A DNA stretch of 64,000 nt from contig DIYI01000004.1 in NCBI GenBank assembly GCA_002428965.1, positions 62,001 to 126,000 of the forward strand, written 5' to 3'. Below are positions 16,228 to 27,100 of this stretch, one piece after another (the first letter of the stretch is position 1; every line of letters begins with the position of its first letter). Below the pieces are notes generated by a model, which worked only from the letters and a program-made list of their open reading frames with translations, was not told the DNA's origin and ran no database searches. The stretch is from Jejuia sp. UBA6058. Its GTDB lineage: Bacteria; Bacteroidota; Bacteroidia; Flavobacteriales; Flavobacteriaceae. Position numbers and translations under genes: made by a program.

Positions 16228-18321
16228 TTAATTATCGAAATACCAATTAAACAAATCTGTACGCAACCCAAAATTTAACCAAAAGGTGTTACTTTTTGTA
16301 AGTGCATTAGTTTCAATATCTGGAGTAAAGCTTCTATACGTAATATCAGTAAACAATTTGAGATTAGATGCAGGATTAATAATGTAACCTGCTTGCAAAT
16401 TACTGTAAAAAGTCTTTGTTTTTATCCCTTGTCCTATTTCAACACCATTTTCAAATGGCCTATCCTCTTCAACCCTGTAAATATCGCCACCATAATTAAA
16501 ATTATCTGTACCATCATTAAAGTCAAAACCTCTAGTGCCAAAAATAAATTTAGCATCGGCAAACCATCGATTGAGACGATAGCGTCCAATAACTACAGCT
16601 TCGCTAAAATTAGCGCCCCATAAATGTGCGACAGGTTGGTTGTTATGCGCATAATTCAAAACTATCGTATTATGGCTATAAGTGTATGGTCTTACACGGT
16701 TCAATTCAAATTGTAAAAACAGATTATCTACCTTAAAAGCATTATAATATTTAACACCTAATTGGTATCCAAATTTATTCTTCCAACTTTTGTTTCCGGC
16801 TCTCACATCACCTAATGAAAACTCATCTAGAATAAACTGTCCATACACATTCACATTATCATTAAATTTATATTTAGCCGAGGCTCCAAGAAGCGCATTA
16901 CCCGCGTCCTGTCCTGTTTCAAACTCTATAGCCCGATAAAAAATAATAGGATTTAAATAGTTGATATCGAAACCTCTGTTATTGCTATCTGTCCACAATA
17001 CAGACTCAAAAAAGCCTAAATTTAAACGCTTAGACACATTCCAACTTAAATAATGGTTGGCAATATATTTTGTTAGAAACGCACCATCTTCCAAAACTTC
17101 TGGTCTTACGTCTCGCATCCACATAAAGGTATTGGTATATTTTATCTTCCAGAACTTGGTGTTTAGTTTTAAAAAAGGATGTGGACTTGTAACATCGCTT
17201 AAAAATAAAGAACGGTAACCATCACCAATAAAGTTTTTACCATGACCAAACTGGATATTCAAAAAATTAGCTGGAGAATAAGACAAGTAAGCTTCGGCTA
17301 CAGGATAATCGTAGCTATCTGTTTTAAAGCGCTTTGAAACGCCGCGACCAGGAACAATAGGTTCAGAATTTGAAGCTCTCAAACTTTCAATGTACTGATT
17401 AAAATACTCCGCAAACCGCCCTTGACTCTCAAAAACCGTCGTATAAAAGTTAAACTTTTTACCTAGACCACCCTGAACCAAAAGCCCTCTTGTGTTGTTA
17501 TATGTGCCTCCTCCCTCAGAATCTGTTCCTAATTGCAAATCAAAAATCGGGTCAACGGTAAACCAATAATCCTTTCTTTCTAATTGTACTAAATGTTCGT
17601 TCCATAACTTCTTTCCTGCTCCATTTTTTGTGGATTTGGTTAGTGCCTTTCTTTCTGATTTAAAATCATAATATTTCGAAACATCCTCGTGTAGAAATGG
17701 TTTTTGCGCGGTATGACTATTTGTGCCAACAAGATTCATAGCTCTATCGAATCTAGAATAATCGCTATGAGTAAACTGAATATTTAATTGGCTACTTAGT
17801 TGTTTATTAGAATATGCCTTAACACTCTTATTTAAACTATCATATTCTTGCTTTACGGCTAATGCTTCTTGCTCAATTTTATTGACCTTAGTTACATTTC
17901 CACGTGACGACAAATTGAAATCTTCAAGGGGAATTTTAATAGGTATAGAATACTGCTTGAATGTTGGTCTACCACTATATGTTGCTGGCTCAACTTTTGG
18001 TAATAATGAAAAAACTCTTTTAGCCTCTTCCTTTAAGCTATTATACATAGCATCAACATAAATCACTTTAAAGACACCTGCTGTATCAACTTCAAAAAGC
18101 ACAACTAACTTGCCTTTATAGTCTTCTTTAGCAACATCATCAGGTAGTTTAAAATTTGCTTTTATATGCTGAAAGATTTTTAAGTCAAAACAATACTGTA
18201 AACTATCGACAGCACTACCTGAACACTCCGAAAATATTGGAGGTTTTTCATAGGAATTTGGGTTTTGAGCAATTATGGTACTACAGAAGAGAAATAGAAG
18301 TAGGGCAACATTTTGTTTCAT
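16228..18321 (-). CDS. RemB-like gliding-associated outer-membrane protein with N-terminal TonB-C-like domain
   Basis: The 697-residue protein has a signal peptide (ending near TIIAQ), then at about residues 27-135 a domain resembling the TonB C-terminal domain (PIFSEC...YCFDLKIFQHI...LVVLFEVDTAGVFKV...EEAKRVFSLLPKVEPA), and then a long C-terminal part rich in alternating, aromatic strands that looks like an outer-membrane barrel. In Flavobacterium johnsoniae remB lies close to sprA, and that neighbourhood is kept here, which supports a RemB assignment. RemB is linked to gliding motility; its exact function is not settled. Two TonB genes lie directly upstream in the same direction, after a terminator. 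Confidence 0.7.
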   Translation of the reverse strand: MKQNVALLLFLFCSTIIAQNPNSYEKPPIFSECSGSAVDSLQYCFDLKIFQHIKANFKLPDDVAKEDYKGKLVVLFEVDTAGVFKVIYVDAMYNSLKEEAKRVFSLLPKVEPATYSGRPTFKQYSIPIKIPLEDFNLSSRGNVTKVNKIEQEALAVKQEYDSLNKSVKAYSNKQLSSQLNIQFTHSDYSRFDRAMNLVGTNSHTAQKPFLHEDVSKYYDFKSERKALTKSTKNGAGKKLWNEHLVQLERKDYWFTVDPIFDLQLGTDSEGGGTYNNTRGLLVQGGLGKKFNFYTTVFESQGRFAEYFNQYIESLRASNSEPIVPGRGVSKRFKTDSYDYPVAEAYLSYSPANFLNIQFGHGKNFIGDGYRSLFLSDVTSPHPFLKLNTKFWKIKYTNTFMWMRDVRPEVLEDGAFLTKYIANHYLSWNVSKRLNLGFFESVLWTDSNNRGFDINYLNPIIFYRAIEFETGQDAGNALLGASAKYKFNDNVNVYGQFILDEFSLGDVRAGNKSWKNKFGYQLGVKYYNAFKVDNLFLQFELNRVRPYTYSHNTIVLNYAHNNQPVAHLWGANFSEAVVIGRYRLNRWFADAKFIFGTRGFDFNDGTDNFNYGGDIYRVEEDRPFENGVEIGQGIKTKTFYSNLQAGYIINPASNLKLFTDITYRSFTPDIETNALTKSNTFWLNFGLRTDLFNWYFDN

Positions 18322-18448
18322 CTAATGAATTTATTTTATGTAACGTTCGAAAATAAACCGAACGAAATGCAAATATCTTACATGTAATTTGAGTTGAAAG
18401 ATAGCATATTTTCTTAAGATAGATGTATCAAAACACCTCAATTAAAAA

Positions 18449-18472
18449 GCCGTTATCCTTTAGGATAACGGC
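18449..18472 (-). terminator. Intrinsic terminator after the second TonB gene
   Basis: An 11-bp perfect stem (GCCGTTATCCT / AGGATAACGGC) is followed on the minus strand by CTTTTTAAT. It starts 26 bases after the TonB stop at 18499 and separates that gene from the remB-like gene. Confidence 0.85.
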
Positions 18473-18498
18473 CTGCTGCATGCTAAATTATATTGTTT

Positions 18499-19296
18499 TT
18501 AGTCTACTTTGAATATGATTGGAAGAGTATAACGAACACCAACAGGTTCATTGCGCTGTTTACCTGGTTCCATAGATGGAATTTTATCTACCACTCTTTT
18601 TGCTTCTTCCTCCAGTTTTGGATGAGGCGCTCTTGTTTGTATATCTTTTACTTCTCCTTGCTTATCCACTTGAAACTCAACATAAATTCTTTGAACGCCC
18701 GAGAGTCCATATTCTGAAGCTATACCACCATTAAATTTTTTACGCACCAATTTGTTTATTTTATCAGACATACATTTTCTTAGATCCTCATTATCCTTAA
18801 TATACTTCTCACAGCCAGGATAAATTGGCACTTGTTCCACTTCAACAAATTTTACTATGATCTCTTCAGTAAATTCTGTATCATCTATACTACTTGGATC
18901 AAAGTCTCCAGGAGATGTACTATCTGGTGTATCATATTTCACCTCCTCAGGCAAATCTGTACCATCATCAACTTGTTCAATTTTATTAATAAATTTTCTT
19001 GTTTCTTCTTCCTTCTGTTTAGTTTGTTTTTGTTCCTCTGGCTCCACATAAGGCTTGAATTTTGGTATATCAACCATAAAGTCTACATCGGTAACTTCTG
19101 GTTTAAATGCAGTATCTATTGGCTTTGTTTCAAATTGCATTTCCAAAAGGCCTAAAGCTGCCAGAAGACATATTATTAAACCTATCTGAAAATAGAGGGT
19201 AGAGTTTTTTTGTAAATTTGCATCATGCTTTTGTGATTGTTTCACGACTTTCTCGTTTTGCCGAACGAGATCGTGAGATTGTTTTGAATGTTTCAT
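18499..19296 (-). CDS. TonB family energy transducer (copy B)
   Basis: From the chosen start (MKHSKQSHDLV) the protein has 265 residues: a basic cytoplasmic N-terminus, one membrane helix (YFQIGLIICLLAALGLLEM), an acidic/proline periplasmic spacer and a TonB C-terminal domain (VPIYPGCEK...RIYVEFQVDKQGEVKDIQTRAPHP, in part). An earlier ATG at 19326 would add 10 residues; I chose the later one because the basic start is typical of related proteins. TonB couples the proton-motive force, through ExbB/ExbD, to outer-membrane receptors. Unlike its neighbour, its spacer lacks a polyproline run. A strong terminator follows. Confidence 0.88.
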   Translation of the reverse strand: MKHSKQSHDLVRQNEKVVKQSQKHDANLQKNSTLYFQIGLIICLLAALGLLEMQFETKPIDTAFKPEVTDVDFMVDIPKFKPYVEPEEQKQTKQKEEETRKFINKIEQVDDGTDLPEEVKYDTPDSTSPGDFDPSSIDDTEFTEEIIVKFVEVEQVPIYPGCEKYIKDNEDLRKCMSDKINKLVRKKFNGGIASEYGLSGVQRIYVEFQVDKQGEVKDIQTRAPHPKLEEEAKRVVDKIPSMEPGKQRNEPVGVRYTLPIIFKVD

Positions 19297-19450
19297 TTGT
19301 TGTGATTTTTCTTGAACTACAATCAAATGAAATTTGCCAAACTAATGCAGCATTTAGCATGCGGAAACATGTATTAGTTTTTGCTCATTTCATTATCATA
19401 GTTAAATGTTAATAATGTGATAAAGTCACAAGAAGCATACCAAAAAAAGA

Positions 19451-19479
19451 AAACCCGTTGCAATTTTTGCAACGGGTTT
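19451..19479 (-). terminator. Intrinsic terminator after the first TonB gene
   Basis: A 13-bp stem (AAACCCGTTGCAA / TTGCAACGGGTTT) with a 3-base loop lies 37 bases after the TonB stop at 19516. The minus strand continues TTTTCTTTTTTTG from the stem's end, and the + strand also has a T-run, so it could work both ways, but only minus-strand genes are nearby. Confidence 0.85.
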
Positions 19480-19515
19480 TTATATTTTATCTTTTTGTCC
19501 TGGAAGACGTTTGGG

Positions 19516-20235
19516 CTAATCCTGTACCTGAAATATTATTGGTAATGAATAAGGTACTGTAACCGGTTTTCCACGCTGTCTACCTGGTTTCATTTTTGGT
19601 AATTGCCCAATAACACGTTTAGCTTCCTTTTCTAAACCTGGATGTGGCGCTCTTGCACGAATACCAGTAATATTACCAGATTTATCAATTTTGAATATTA
19701 CGTTTATACGCTGTCTCCCAGATAACCCTAGATCACCTGCTAATTCAGTATTGAATTTTCTGTTTACAAATTTTGAGATCTTTTCAGACATACATTTCTT
19801 TTTCTTCGCATTGTTGCCTTTCTCACATCCTGGAAATACTGGAACGTTTTCAATTACTGCGAAAGGCACTTCAATGTCTTCTTCTACTTCCTCAACTTCA
19901 ATCTCTTCCACCTCAACAATCTCAGTCTCCTGATCAACCTCGGTTGATTCTATAACTGTTTCTTCAACTTCTTCTTCGTCTTCAACAATTTCGATAACCT
20001 CTGGTGCCGCTGGTGGTGGTGGTGGCGGTGGTGGTGGTACTACTTGTTGTGTTAATGGAATTTCTTCATCAAGTTCTTCTTCAAGGTTAAGCTGTCCAAT
20101 ATCAATGTCAGCTTTATCCCACGTTTTGTAATTAATAGCGTAATTTGCTAAAAATAACATTAGTAATAATCCAATGGCAAAGTACAAGGAACTGTTTCTA
20201 CCAACGTTAGCTTTAGGATTCTTTTTAGGTTCCAT
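19516..20235 (-). CDS. TonB family energy transducer with polyproline spacer (copy A)
   Basis: The 239-residue protein has a basic N-terminus (MEPKKNPKANVGRN), one membrane helix (LYFAIGLLLMLFLANYAIN), nine consecutive prolines at about residues 66-74, a strongly acidic Glu/Val-rich spacer and a TonB C-terminal domain (VPVFPGCEKGNNAKKKKCMS...VIFKIDKSGNITGIRARAPHPGL, in part). The C-terminal domain is close to that of copy B, including the paired cysteines. It lies 62 bases downstream of the vanZ-like gene in the same direction. It is presumed to energise TonB-dependent receptors; no exbB/exbD is in the window. Confidence 0.93.
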   Translation of the reverse strand: MEPKKNPKANVGRNSSLYFAIGLLLMLFLANYAINYKTWDKADIDIGQLNLEEELDEEIPLTQQVVPPPPPPPPPAAPEVIEIVEDEEEVEETVIESTEVDQETEIVEVEEIEVEEVEEDIEVPFAVIENVPVFPGCEKGNNAKKKKCMSEKISKFVNRKFNTELAGDLGLSGRQRINVIFKIDKSGNITGIRARAPHPGLEKEAKRVIGQLPKMKPGRQRGKPVTVPYSLPIIFQVQD

Positions 20236-20297
20236 AATTTTATTGTTTTTCCAGATTGCTAAAATAACTACTTATTTAGGAAAAATGCAAGGGAATG

Positions 20298-20672
20298 TCA
20301 ATTTTTAACTTGCAAGTTTCGTCTAATCCATAGAACTGTTCCTGTTAATAATGCTCCTAAAGAATTAGCGATAGCATCATAAACATCAAATGCCCTATGT
20401 ACGGTCAATGTACCTTGTAAAACCTCAATAATTATACCAAAAACAACTGCTAGTAATATAGCGTTTAATACCGCTCTCTTTGAAGTCTGCTCCAATTTGA
20501 ATAAGAAAACAAAATACCACAGCAAACATAAAATAGCATATGCTAAAAAATGGAAAATTTTATCTCCATGATCTATGTCTACTTCAGGCACATCTTTTAG
20601 GCTCATTAAACTCGCCCAAAGTAGAGCCAAGGAATATGGTACGGCTAAAAAAAGGGCAAAACGTTTAAGCAC
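20298..20672 (-). CDS. VanZ-like family membrane protein
   Basis: The protein of about 125 residues has four membrane helices and the VanZ-family pattern DHGDKIFHFLAYAILCLLWYF followed by IIEVLQGTLTVHRAFDVYDAIANSLGALL (in part). The function of most VanZ-like proteins is unknown. The longest open frame begins at an ATG at 20711, which would overlap gcvH by 47 bases and add 13 polar residues. I prefer the GTG at 20672, which overlaps the gcvH stop by 8 bases, because family members usually begin just before the first helix; the start remains uncertain. Confidence 0.82.
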   Translation of the reverse strand: MLKRFALFLAVPYSLALLWASLMSLKDVPEVDIDHGDKIFHFLAYAILCLLWYFVFLFKLEQTSKRAVLNAILLAVVFGIIIEVLQGTLTVHRAFDVYDAIANSLGALLTGTVLWIRRNLQVKN

Positions 20673-21045
20673 CAATAAGTTCTTTATAACCTTCTGCTGA
20701 AAGCAAATCATTGATTTGGGAAGCGTCAGAAAACTTAACCTTAATCATCCAGCCATTACCATAAGGATCGGAATTTACAGCTTCTGGTTCATCCTCTAAG
20801 CCTTCGTTAAATTCAACAATTTCACCGGAAAGAGGTAAAAATAAATCGGAAACCGTTTTAACGGCCTCGACCGTTCCAAAAATCTCGTCGGCCTCCAAAG
20901 TTTCATCAAGCGTTTCAACTTCAACATAAACGATATCTCCTAATTCACTTTGGGCAAAATCGGTTATACCAATTACAGCTAAATCGTCTTCAATTCTTAC
21001 CCATTCGTGATCTTTGGTGTATTTTAATTCTGATGGAATATTCAT
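20665..21045 (-). CDS. gcvH: Glycine cleavage system H protein
   Basis: The 126-residue lipoyl carrier has the motif GTVEAVKTVSDL with the lipoylated Lys63. It shuttles the aminomethyl group between the P, T and L proteins of the glycine cleavage system. The other components are not in this window. It has a well-formed promoter and is followed by the vanZ-like and tonB genes on the same strand. The order sprA-gcvH-vanZ-tonB matches what I remember of related genomes. Confidence 0.97.
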   Translation of the reverse strand: MNIPSELKYTKDHEWVRIEDDLAVIGITDFAQSELGDIVYVEVETLDETLEADEIFGTVEAVKTVSDLFLPLSGEIVEFNEGLEDEPEAVNSDPYGNGWMIKVKFSDASQINDLLSAEGYKELIGA

Positions 21046-21070
21046 GGTAAAGATTTAAATAATAGTTACA

Positions 21071-21101
21071 CAAATGTATGTATCCAAAATTAGATTTCAA
21101 A
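21071..21101 (-). promoter_or_regulatory. Promoter of gcvH
   Basis: On the minus strand TTTG (21101-21098) and TACATTTG (21078-21071) are separated by 19 bases, an excellent fit to the Bacteroidota -33/-7 consensus. The -7 box ends 25 bases before the gcvH ATG. It shows that gcvH-vanZ-tonB can be transcribed independently of sprA. Confidence 0.7.
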
Positions 21102-21182
21102 TAGGTAACTAATAATTAAAAACGTCTTTCAACCCTGTTAATTTTAAGACTTTGAACCGAGTTCAAAAAAACAGTTTAAACT

Positions 21183-24100
21183 TTAGTTACCAAAATTATA
21201 CCTTAGAGTAAAGCCAGAGCGAATGGTAGTTTGAGGAAATGCAGTGGAAATTGCATAATCGGCAAAAGCATAATCAAAATAGAAAATGGCTGTCAAGTTT
21301 CGACTAAACGCATAATCTGCTGAATACTTCAAGCCCCATATAGTTTGTCCAGATGTAATTTGATTATTATCTAAATCTAAATACCTAACAATAGTTTTAT
21401 TATCACGCACAGAAATATCTGCTTTCATATTCAAATCACTTACAATGCGCTTTTTAGGACCAGCCAATTGAGACTTTATACGAACATCCTTAATTCGATA
21501 CCCCAAACCTAAAGCATATTCGTTACCGATTACTTCTGTCAATAAATTATTATCAAAACTTAAAGACAACAACCTATCTTTTTTAACCTCTGCAAGTATT
21601 TTTATGGAGTTCTTCATTTCCATATCTATCCTTACTAACGGACTAAACATTTCAGTCAAATTTATATTGCTAAAAAGTCTTGCATTTTTGTAATTACCCG
21701 ATTGGTCTTTGGCTCCATCATTAAATGGTGAATCATAATCCAAATTATAAAAGGGTTGTTGGTAATCTAAATTGGTTTGAAACTGATTAATATTATACGT
21801 TGAACGATATCCATGTGTTACAGAAAAACGCCTGAAGTTCTTTTTGAACCACTTGAACTTCATAAAACCAGTGTACTTTAAATCCCAATTAGGAATAGGT
21901 ACGTTTCTAAATGCACCCAGTTTTACATCACTTGCATCTTGACCTGTATAGGCAGCTAAAAATGCAGGAAGCAACACTGCTTGACTAGTTTTACCAAATC
22001 CTCTAGGGTAACCTTCAGCATCCACATCGTTAACGTCGGCACCTGTTGCAGAAGCCAAACGCCTTGCAATTGTTAATCTATTATCTCTAAAATCTTGAAA
22101 AGCGTCAGAGCCAGTTTCATCACTTTTACCAAAAGCGGTTCTAATAAGTACTGTAGAAATATTAAAATTACCAAAAGTATTAGGGGTTAGCGATACATAC
22201 TCATTGTTATTATTAACATCCACCCTGAAGTTTTCGGCAAAATTTTCAAAATACGTTTTGTTCCCAGTAATATCGATTTTCAAATCTCTCACAGGCTCTA
22301 AACTTGCAGAAATATCTAATTGTTCTGTGTGGGTTTGGGTAAATTGTTGATTGAATTCCTGAAATGAAGTTAACCAACCTCTTCGAGCCAAATCTTGCCG
22401 AACATCACTTTGGCTACCAAATGTAAATCCAAAAGACGGTTTTAAAGTGCCTATAAAACCAGGAGTATTCGTGTAACCAGGTATGAATGTTCCGTTATTT
22501 TCAGAATAATTTATTTGAACGCGCTTTATACTGGTTAAAATGTCTATACCAGCATTTAACCATTTTGTTCCAAGTTTATTAGCGTTTTTAGGTTTACTAT
22601 CCTGAGCTGGTTGTCCCCCACCAGGAGGTCCCGCAGTTCGAGTTCGCGTTCTTACAGTGCGTACTGGTTTCTTCACCAAACCTAAATATCTGTAAAGACG
22701 ATTCATGTCTAAACTAGTGTTCAACCTATGCGTATTTGAATTTTGTATAGTATGTATATCCTGTCCAAATTCAAAACCAAACAAATCTGAACCCTTTTGC
22801 CATTGAAAATCTCCACTGTAGTCATAAGTGGCATCAATAAAACTTAAGGTTGGAATTTTATTCAACGGCAGTTGATAGGTTATACCCAATCGTTGAGTCT
22901 GCCTATTAGGATCTCCAAAATCCAAGAAACCATCCCACACATCTAATCTAGGATCTTGCTCACCAGCAATAAGATCGTCATTAATAAAATAGTTTCTAAC
23001 GATATTATTATTTGCTGCAGTAAAATTAAGTTGTAATGCCTCGGTAAGGTTATAATTTATGGTGTATTGAAAATCGAAGGTGTAATTTCTTCTGAATAAT
23101 TCATCTATGCCAATGTTATTTCCAGTAAGGTCAATTTCTCTAAATTTTTGACGATTGAACTGTCTATTAATATCACTATTAATTGCAAGACTTGTGGGTA
23201 ATAAGTTTAGATTGAAGTCTTTTAAAAACTTCCAATATTTACCTGTGAAAAGCGAATCGTTTTTCTTAAATGGCTCTACCTTAACAGGATTGAAATTGAA
23301 GGCATAATTTGCCCCAGTTCGTAAGGTTTTATTAACAGAATTCTCAATTTCGAAATCGCGATGCTCTACTTTGTTATATGAATAATTGAAAGTGAAATTT
23401 TCAACATCATAAAAACGTGGTGTCTTATCAGTAGTTCTGTTTTTTCGGACTCCTATAAAATTAATACTTTGACGCCTGGTATAATCTTCCGATTGTTCTC
23501 TTACTCTATCTTTACCCTCTTGAGTATCCTCAGCATCAATGCGATCGTCTAATTTTAAATCTTTATAAAACTGATCAAATTTTGGTGTAATTACTTCAAC
23601 CCCTTGCGCGTAATTAAATGGAATTTGGACACCCCATTTTTTTGGTAATAATTGCCCAACATTTACATTGGTAACTACATCGTATTGCTTTACATCCTCA
23701 AGTGCGCGTTCACTAGGACCTTGCTCTAAAGTGCCAAAACCTGATGTGCTTTGTCTTCCGGTTGCGCTAATATTAGCAAAATCTGCAATATTGGTATCCA
23801 TACTTACTACTGCTGCCCAACCACCTTCATTATCTAAATCAGATAAACGTAATTCGTTAAACCACACATTAGCACAAACATCACTATTTGTAACATTTTT
23901 AACACCAACCATCAATGTTCTAACATCTCCAAAATTAGGATTACCTTTTATAGCTACACGATGTTGACCAATTACATAACCTGTTAAAGGATTCAACACT
24001 TCAACAACATCTTCTCCAACCACGTCAAAAAATGTAGGTTCACCACTATTTAAAGTTCCATTTGCAATGCCCTCTGCCTTAATTTTAGCTAGTACATCAA

Positions 24101-27100
24101 TTGGTAAATTTATTTCATTTTCTAAAGGCCAAACATCTCTTCGGTCTATAGATCCATTTGGTGATTTAACCAATGGTAATTCAATTTGATAGTAGTTATC
24201 ATTTAAATCGTTACCAATACGCATAAAACCAACCAAACGTTCTGCGTCATTATCTACGAAACCATAATCTTCATCTTGAGCATGTAAAAACATACGAATA
24301 CGCTTATACTGGCGCATGTCTATATTAATGTTTTTAAATACAGCTCTAGAATCCTCTGATTCTAAATCGCAAGCATTAAGTACTAAAGCCTGTTCGTTTT
24401 GACGCACAACTGTATTATTATTAAAGAGTTGTTCAGGCTCTATTCCTGGAGGGCGCACGTAAGACCCTTCATTATCAATGGTTCCAACAATTCCAACAGA
24501 AAATTCAGTTCCATCATCAGCAGGATCGTCATTATCCGCTTCTAAAGATTGGTTATAACGGCGCCAATCACTACGCACCAAATCCAACGTTCCAAAACGA
24601 AACACAGTATTTTGTGTGAACTCCTTAAGATAGGTTCTTACAAAACGTACCGAACGAAAATCTGTTATACCCCCAACTGCTCTTGTACTTCTGGTAACAG
24701 GAATTCTGAATAAATACCACTTTGGATATACTATATCTCCATTTGGTAATACTCTTCTATTGTCTTCACTTTCAGATTCAACGTTCTTAGTATCTACAAT
24801 AAATTCGTTATTAATATTTAAAGTAGCTGGTGTAATATCTAATTCGTATTCATAATAACTATCAATAGTATTCATGGTGTTATCCCTATTGATATCCTCT
24901 ACATCTGGTTGAGGGTTATTAGCACGTTGTGTATCGCTAAATGTGTCTGGTGTATTACCTTCAACACCATTAAATCTTTTGTAACGCTCAAAAATACCAC
25001 CCTCAGCATCTAAGAAATAGGCATAATTATCGTTAGATGGGTCTTCTCCAAACGCAGTTCCAAATTTTTCAATTTCATCTGCATCGCTATAACCGTCATA
25101 TCCCACATCTTGGTTAGTACGTTCTTCACCAGTAGTATCAAAAGCGTAAACCAAAGATTGATTAAGTGGCACAACCGAACCCCATTCCGTCTCGGGTAAT
25201 AATTCAATATTACCATCCTCTGGAAGTCCATTTTCATATAATTTTCTTCCATCCTTAATCACATCTTCAGAAACATTCCCCAGATTAAACACTAATTTAC
25301 CACCCGGGTTTGACGGATTCTCCTGAAAAGGATCTTGTAACCAGAACTCAATGTATTCAACATTGGCTTGTTCCAAATCTGTTGACGTTAATTGACGCGT
25401 AATACCCGCCCATCTTTGATTTGCAGGTGTACTGTTTGCCATTGGATTAAAATTATAAGGTCCTCGTTCTTCTGGATAATACGCCAAATCCAAAGAAAAT
25501 AAAACCGAATTTTGCCCCTGTACTAAATCTTGTTCAGGAAATAATTCATTAATAAACACGCGACTGGTATATAAACTTGATAAATCTTGATCTGAAATAC
25601 CATCAGGACGTCTCACACTGTAGAAAATAGGATCGATAGAGTACCAGTTTAACATACCTCGACCATAACCATTTTCAATTCCCGCTTGATCGTTACCTGG
25701 AGACCCTGTTAAATCTAAAGGTCTACTAGATAAAAACCATGATTGTTGCGCTTTTAAATCTATTGCGTTTTGCGTACCTTCAAAATCGTCAATATAAGAC
25801 GTTGCTTCACCATTTAAATCTGTACCATTTGGTGCTCCTGGTGCTAAATACGCGAACTCACCACGTAGGGAAATATTGGATGGCACATCAGTATCTATAT
25901 TTGGCAGCTTATTGACCATTCTAGTTAAGAATGGCACTTCTGAAGAGAAATTACCATTAAAACCAAAAATGGTATTGTTTGTGGGCTCTGAACCAAAATT
26001 TGCCTTCTGTGTAATTGGGCGCTCGTTAAGATTTAAAAGTGTACCCGCAATAACGAAATTATCATTGAATTTATGTTCTACGTTAATTCCTGTAAAACGA
26101 CGTGTTTGTTGCCCAAATACCGCATTATTTTCCGTGGACACCTGAATTGGTGTGTTTGATGCTTTTAAGGCTTCATCTAAAATTTGTACACGACCCAGCT
26201 GATAATTTACAGTATAATCAACACCTTCTACCAAAACACGTCCACCAGCTGTTACTCTTACCGAACCTCGTGGTACGTTAAAGGCGCCTATGGGAATACC
26301 ATCGCCACCGCCACTAGAACTGTATCGCCCTTTTAATTTAAACTTGTTTTTCTCTGCTTCTTCTAAGGCCGCTATTTTAGTACTTTTATAAAGAATATCA
26401 TAAACGTACTTTTCTTGGTTAGGATTGGTATAAATATCTGCTTCATAATCTCCAGGACTATTGGGGTCATCTAAAACATCAAAAAGGTATTTACCAAAAG
26501 GCTCCACCTTCGTGAAAATAATTTTACCATTTTGGGGCTGTACTGTTATGCCCGGTACAAAATCGAAAAAACCATCACCATTACCTTGTGGGTCGTTATT
26601 AAAGTTTAATTTATCCCAATTGAATAATCGAATAAGTGTTGTTTCTTGAATTTCTTTATCATCTCCAGAAATGGTAGGTGTATGGTTATCAAATAAAGGA
26701 AATGACGTGCCTTCAACAGGAGAAATGAAATTTAAAGGAGACGCTTCATTATAAAAAATGTTTAATGTAAAATCGTCTTGACTCAAGTTAAAAGCACCTG
26801 TATCATAAACATTTTTCATCATTAAATCCCAAATGGGTTGCTGCACATTAGTAACCGCACTTTTTAACATTTTTAGTACCAAGGCTTTATTTGTGACTTG
26901 TGTGACTTCTCCATCATCATTTCTTTTAACCTCATTTGGATTTATACCATCATTTGCAAATTCACCCACTTGGTATACCTTGCCACCCACTGTAAACTGA
27001 TAAGCCACAGCTAAAACCTCATCTGCATTTAATCTTTGATTTAATGAGATATAACCTAAATCCCTGTTAAATGTATATTCCTGACCATCAATTAACTTTC

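Noticed and set aside
20665..20711. A 47-base overlap of the vanZ-like gene with gcvH from the upstream ATG
   Set aside because: The extra 13 residues are not membrane-like and a GTG at 20672 gives a normal 8-base overlap, so the long overlap is more likely a start artefact.
21152..21166. Palindrome TTGAAC-CGA-GTTCAA between sprA and gcvH as a terminator of sprA
   Set aside because: On the minus strand the T-run comes before the stem, not after it, so it does not have the order of an intrinsic terminator.
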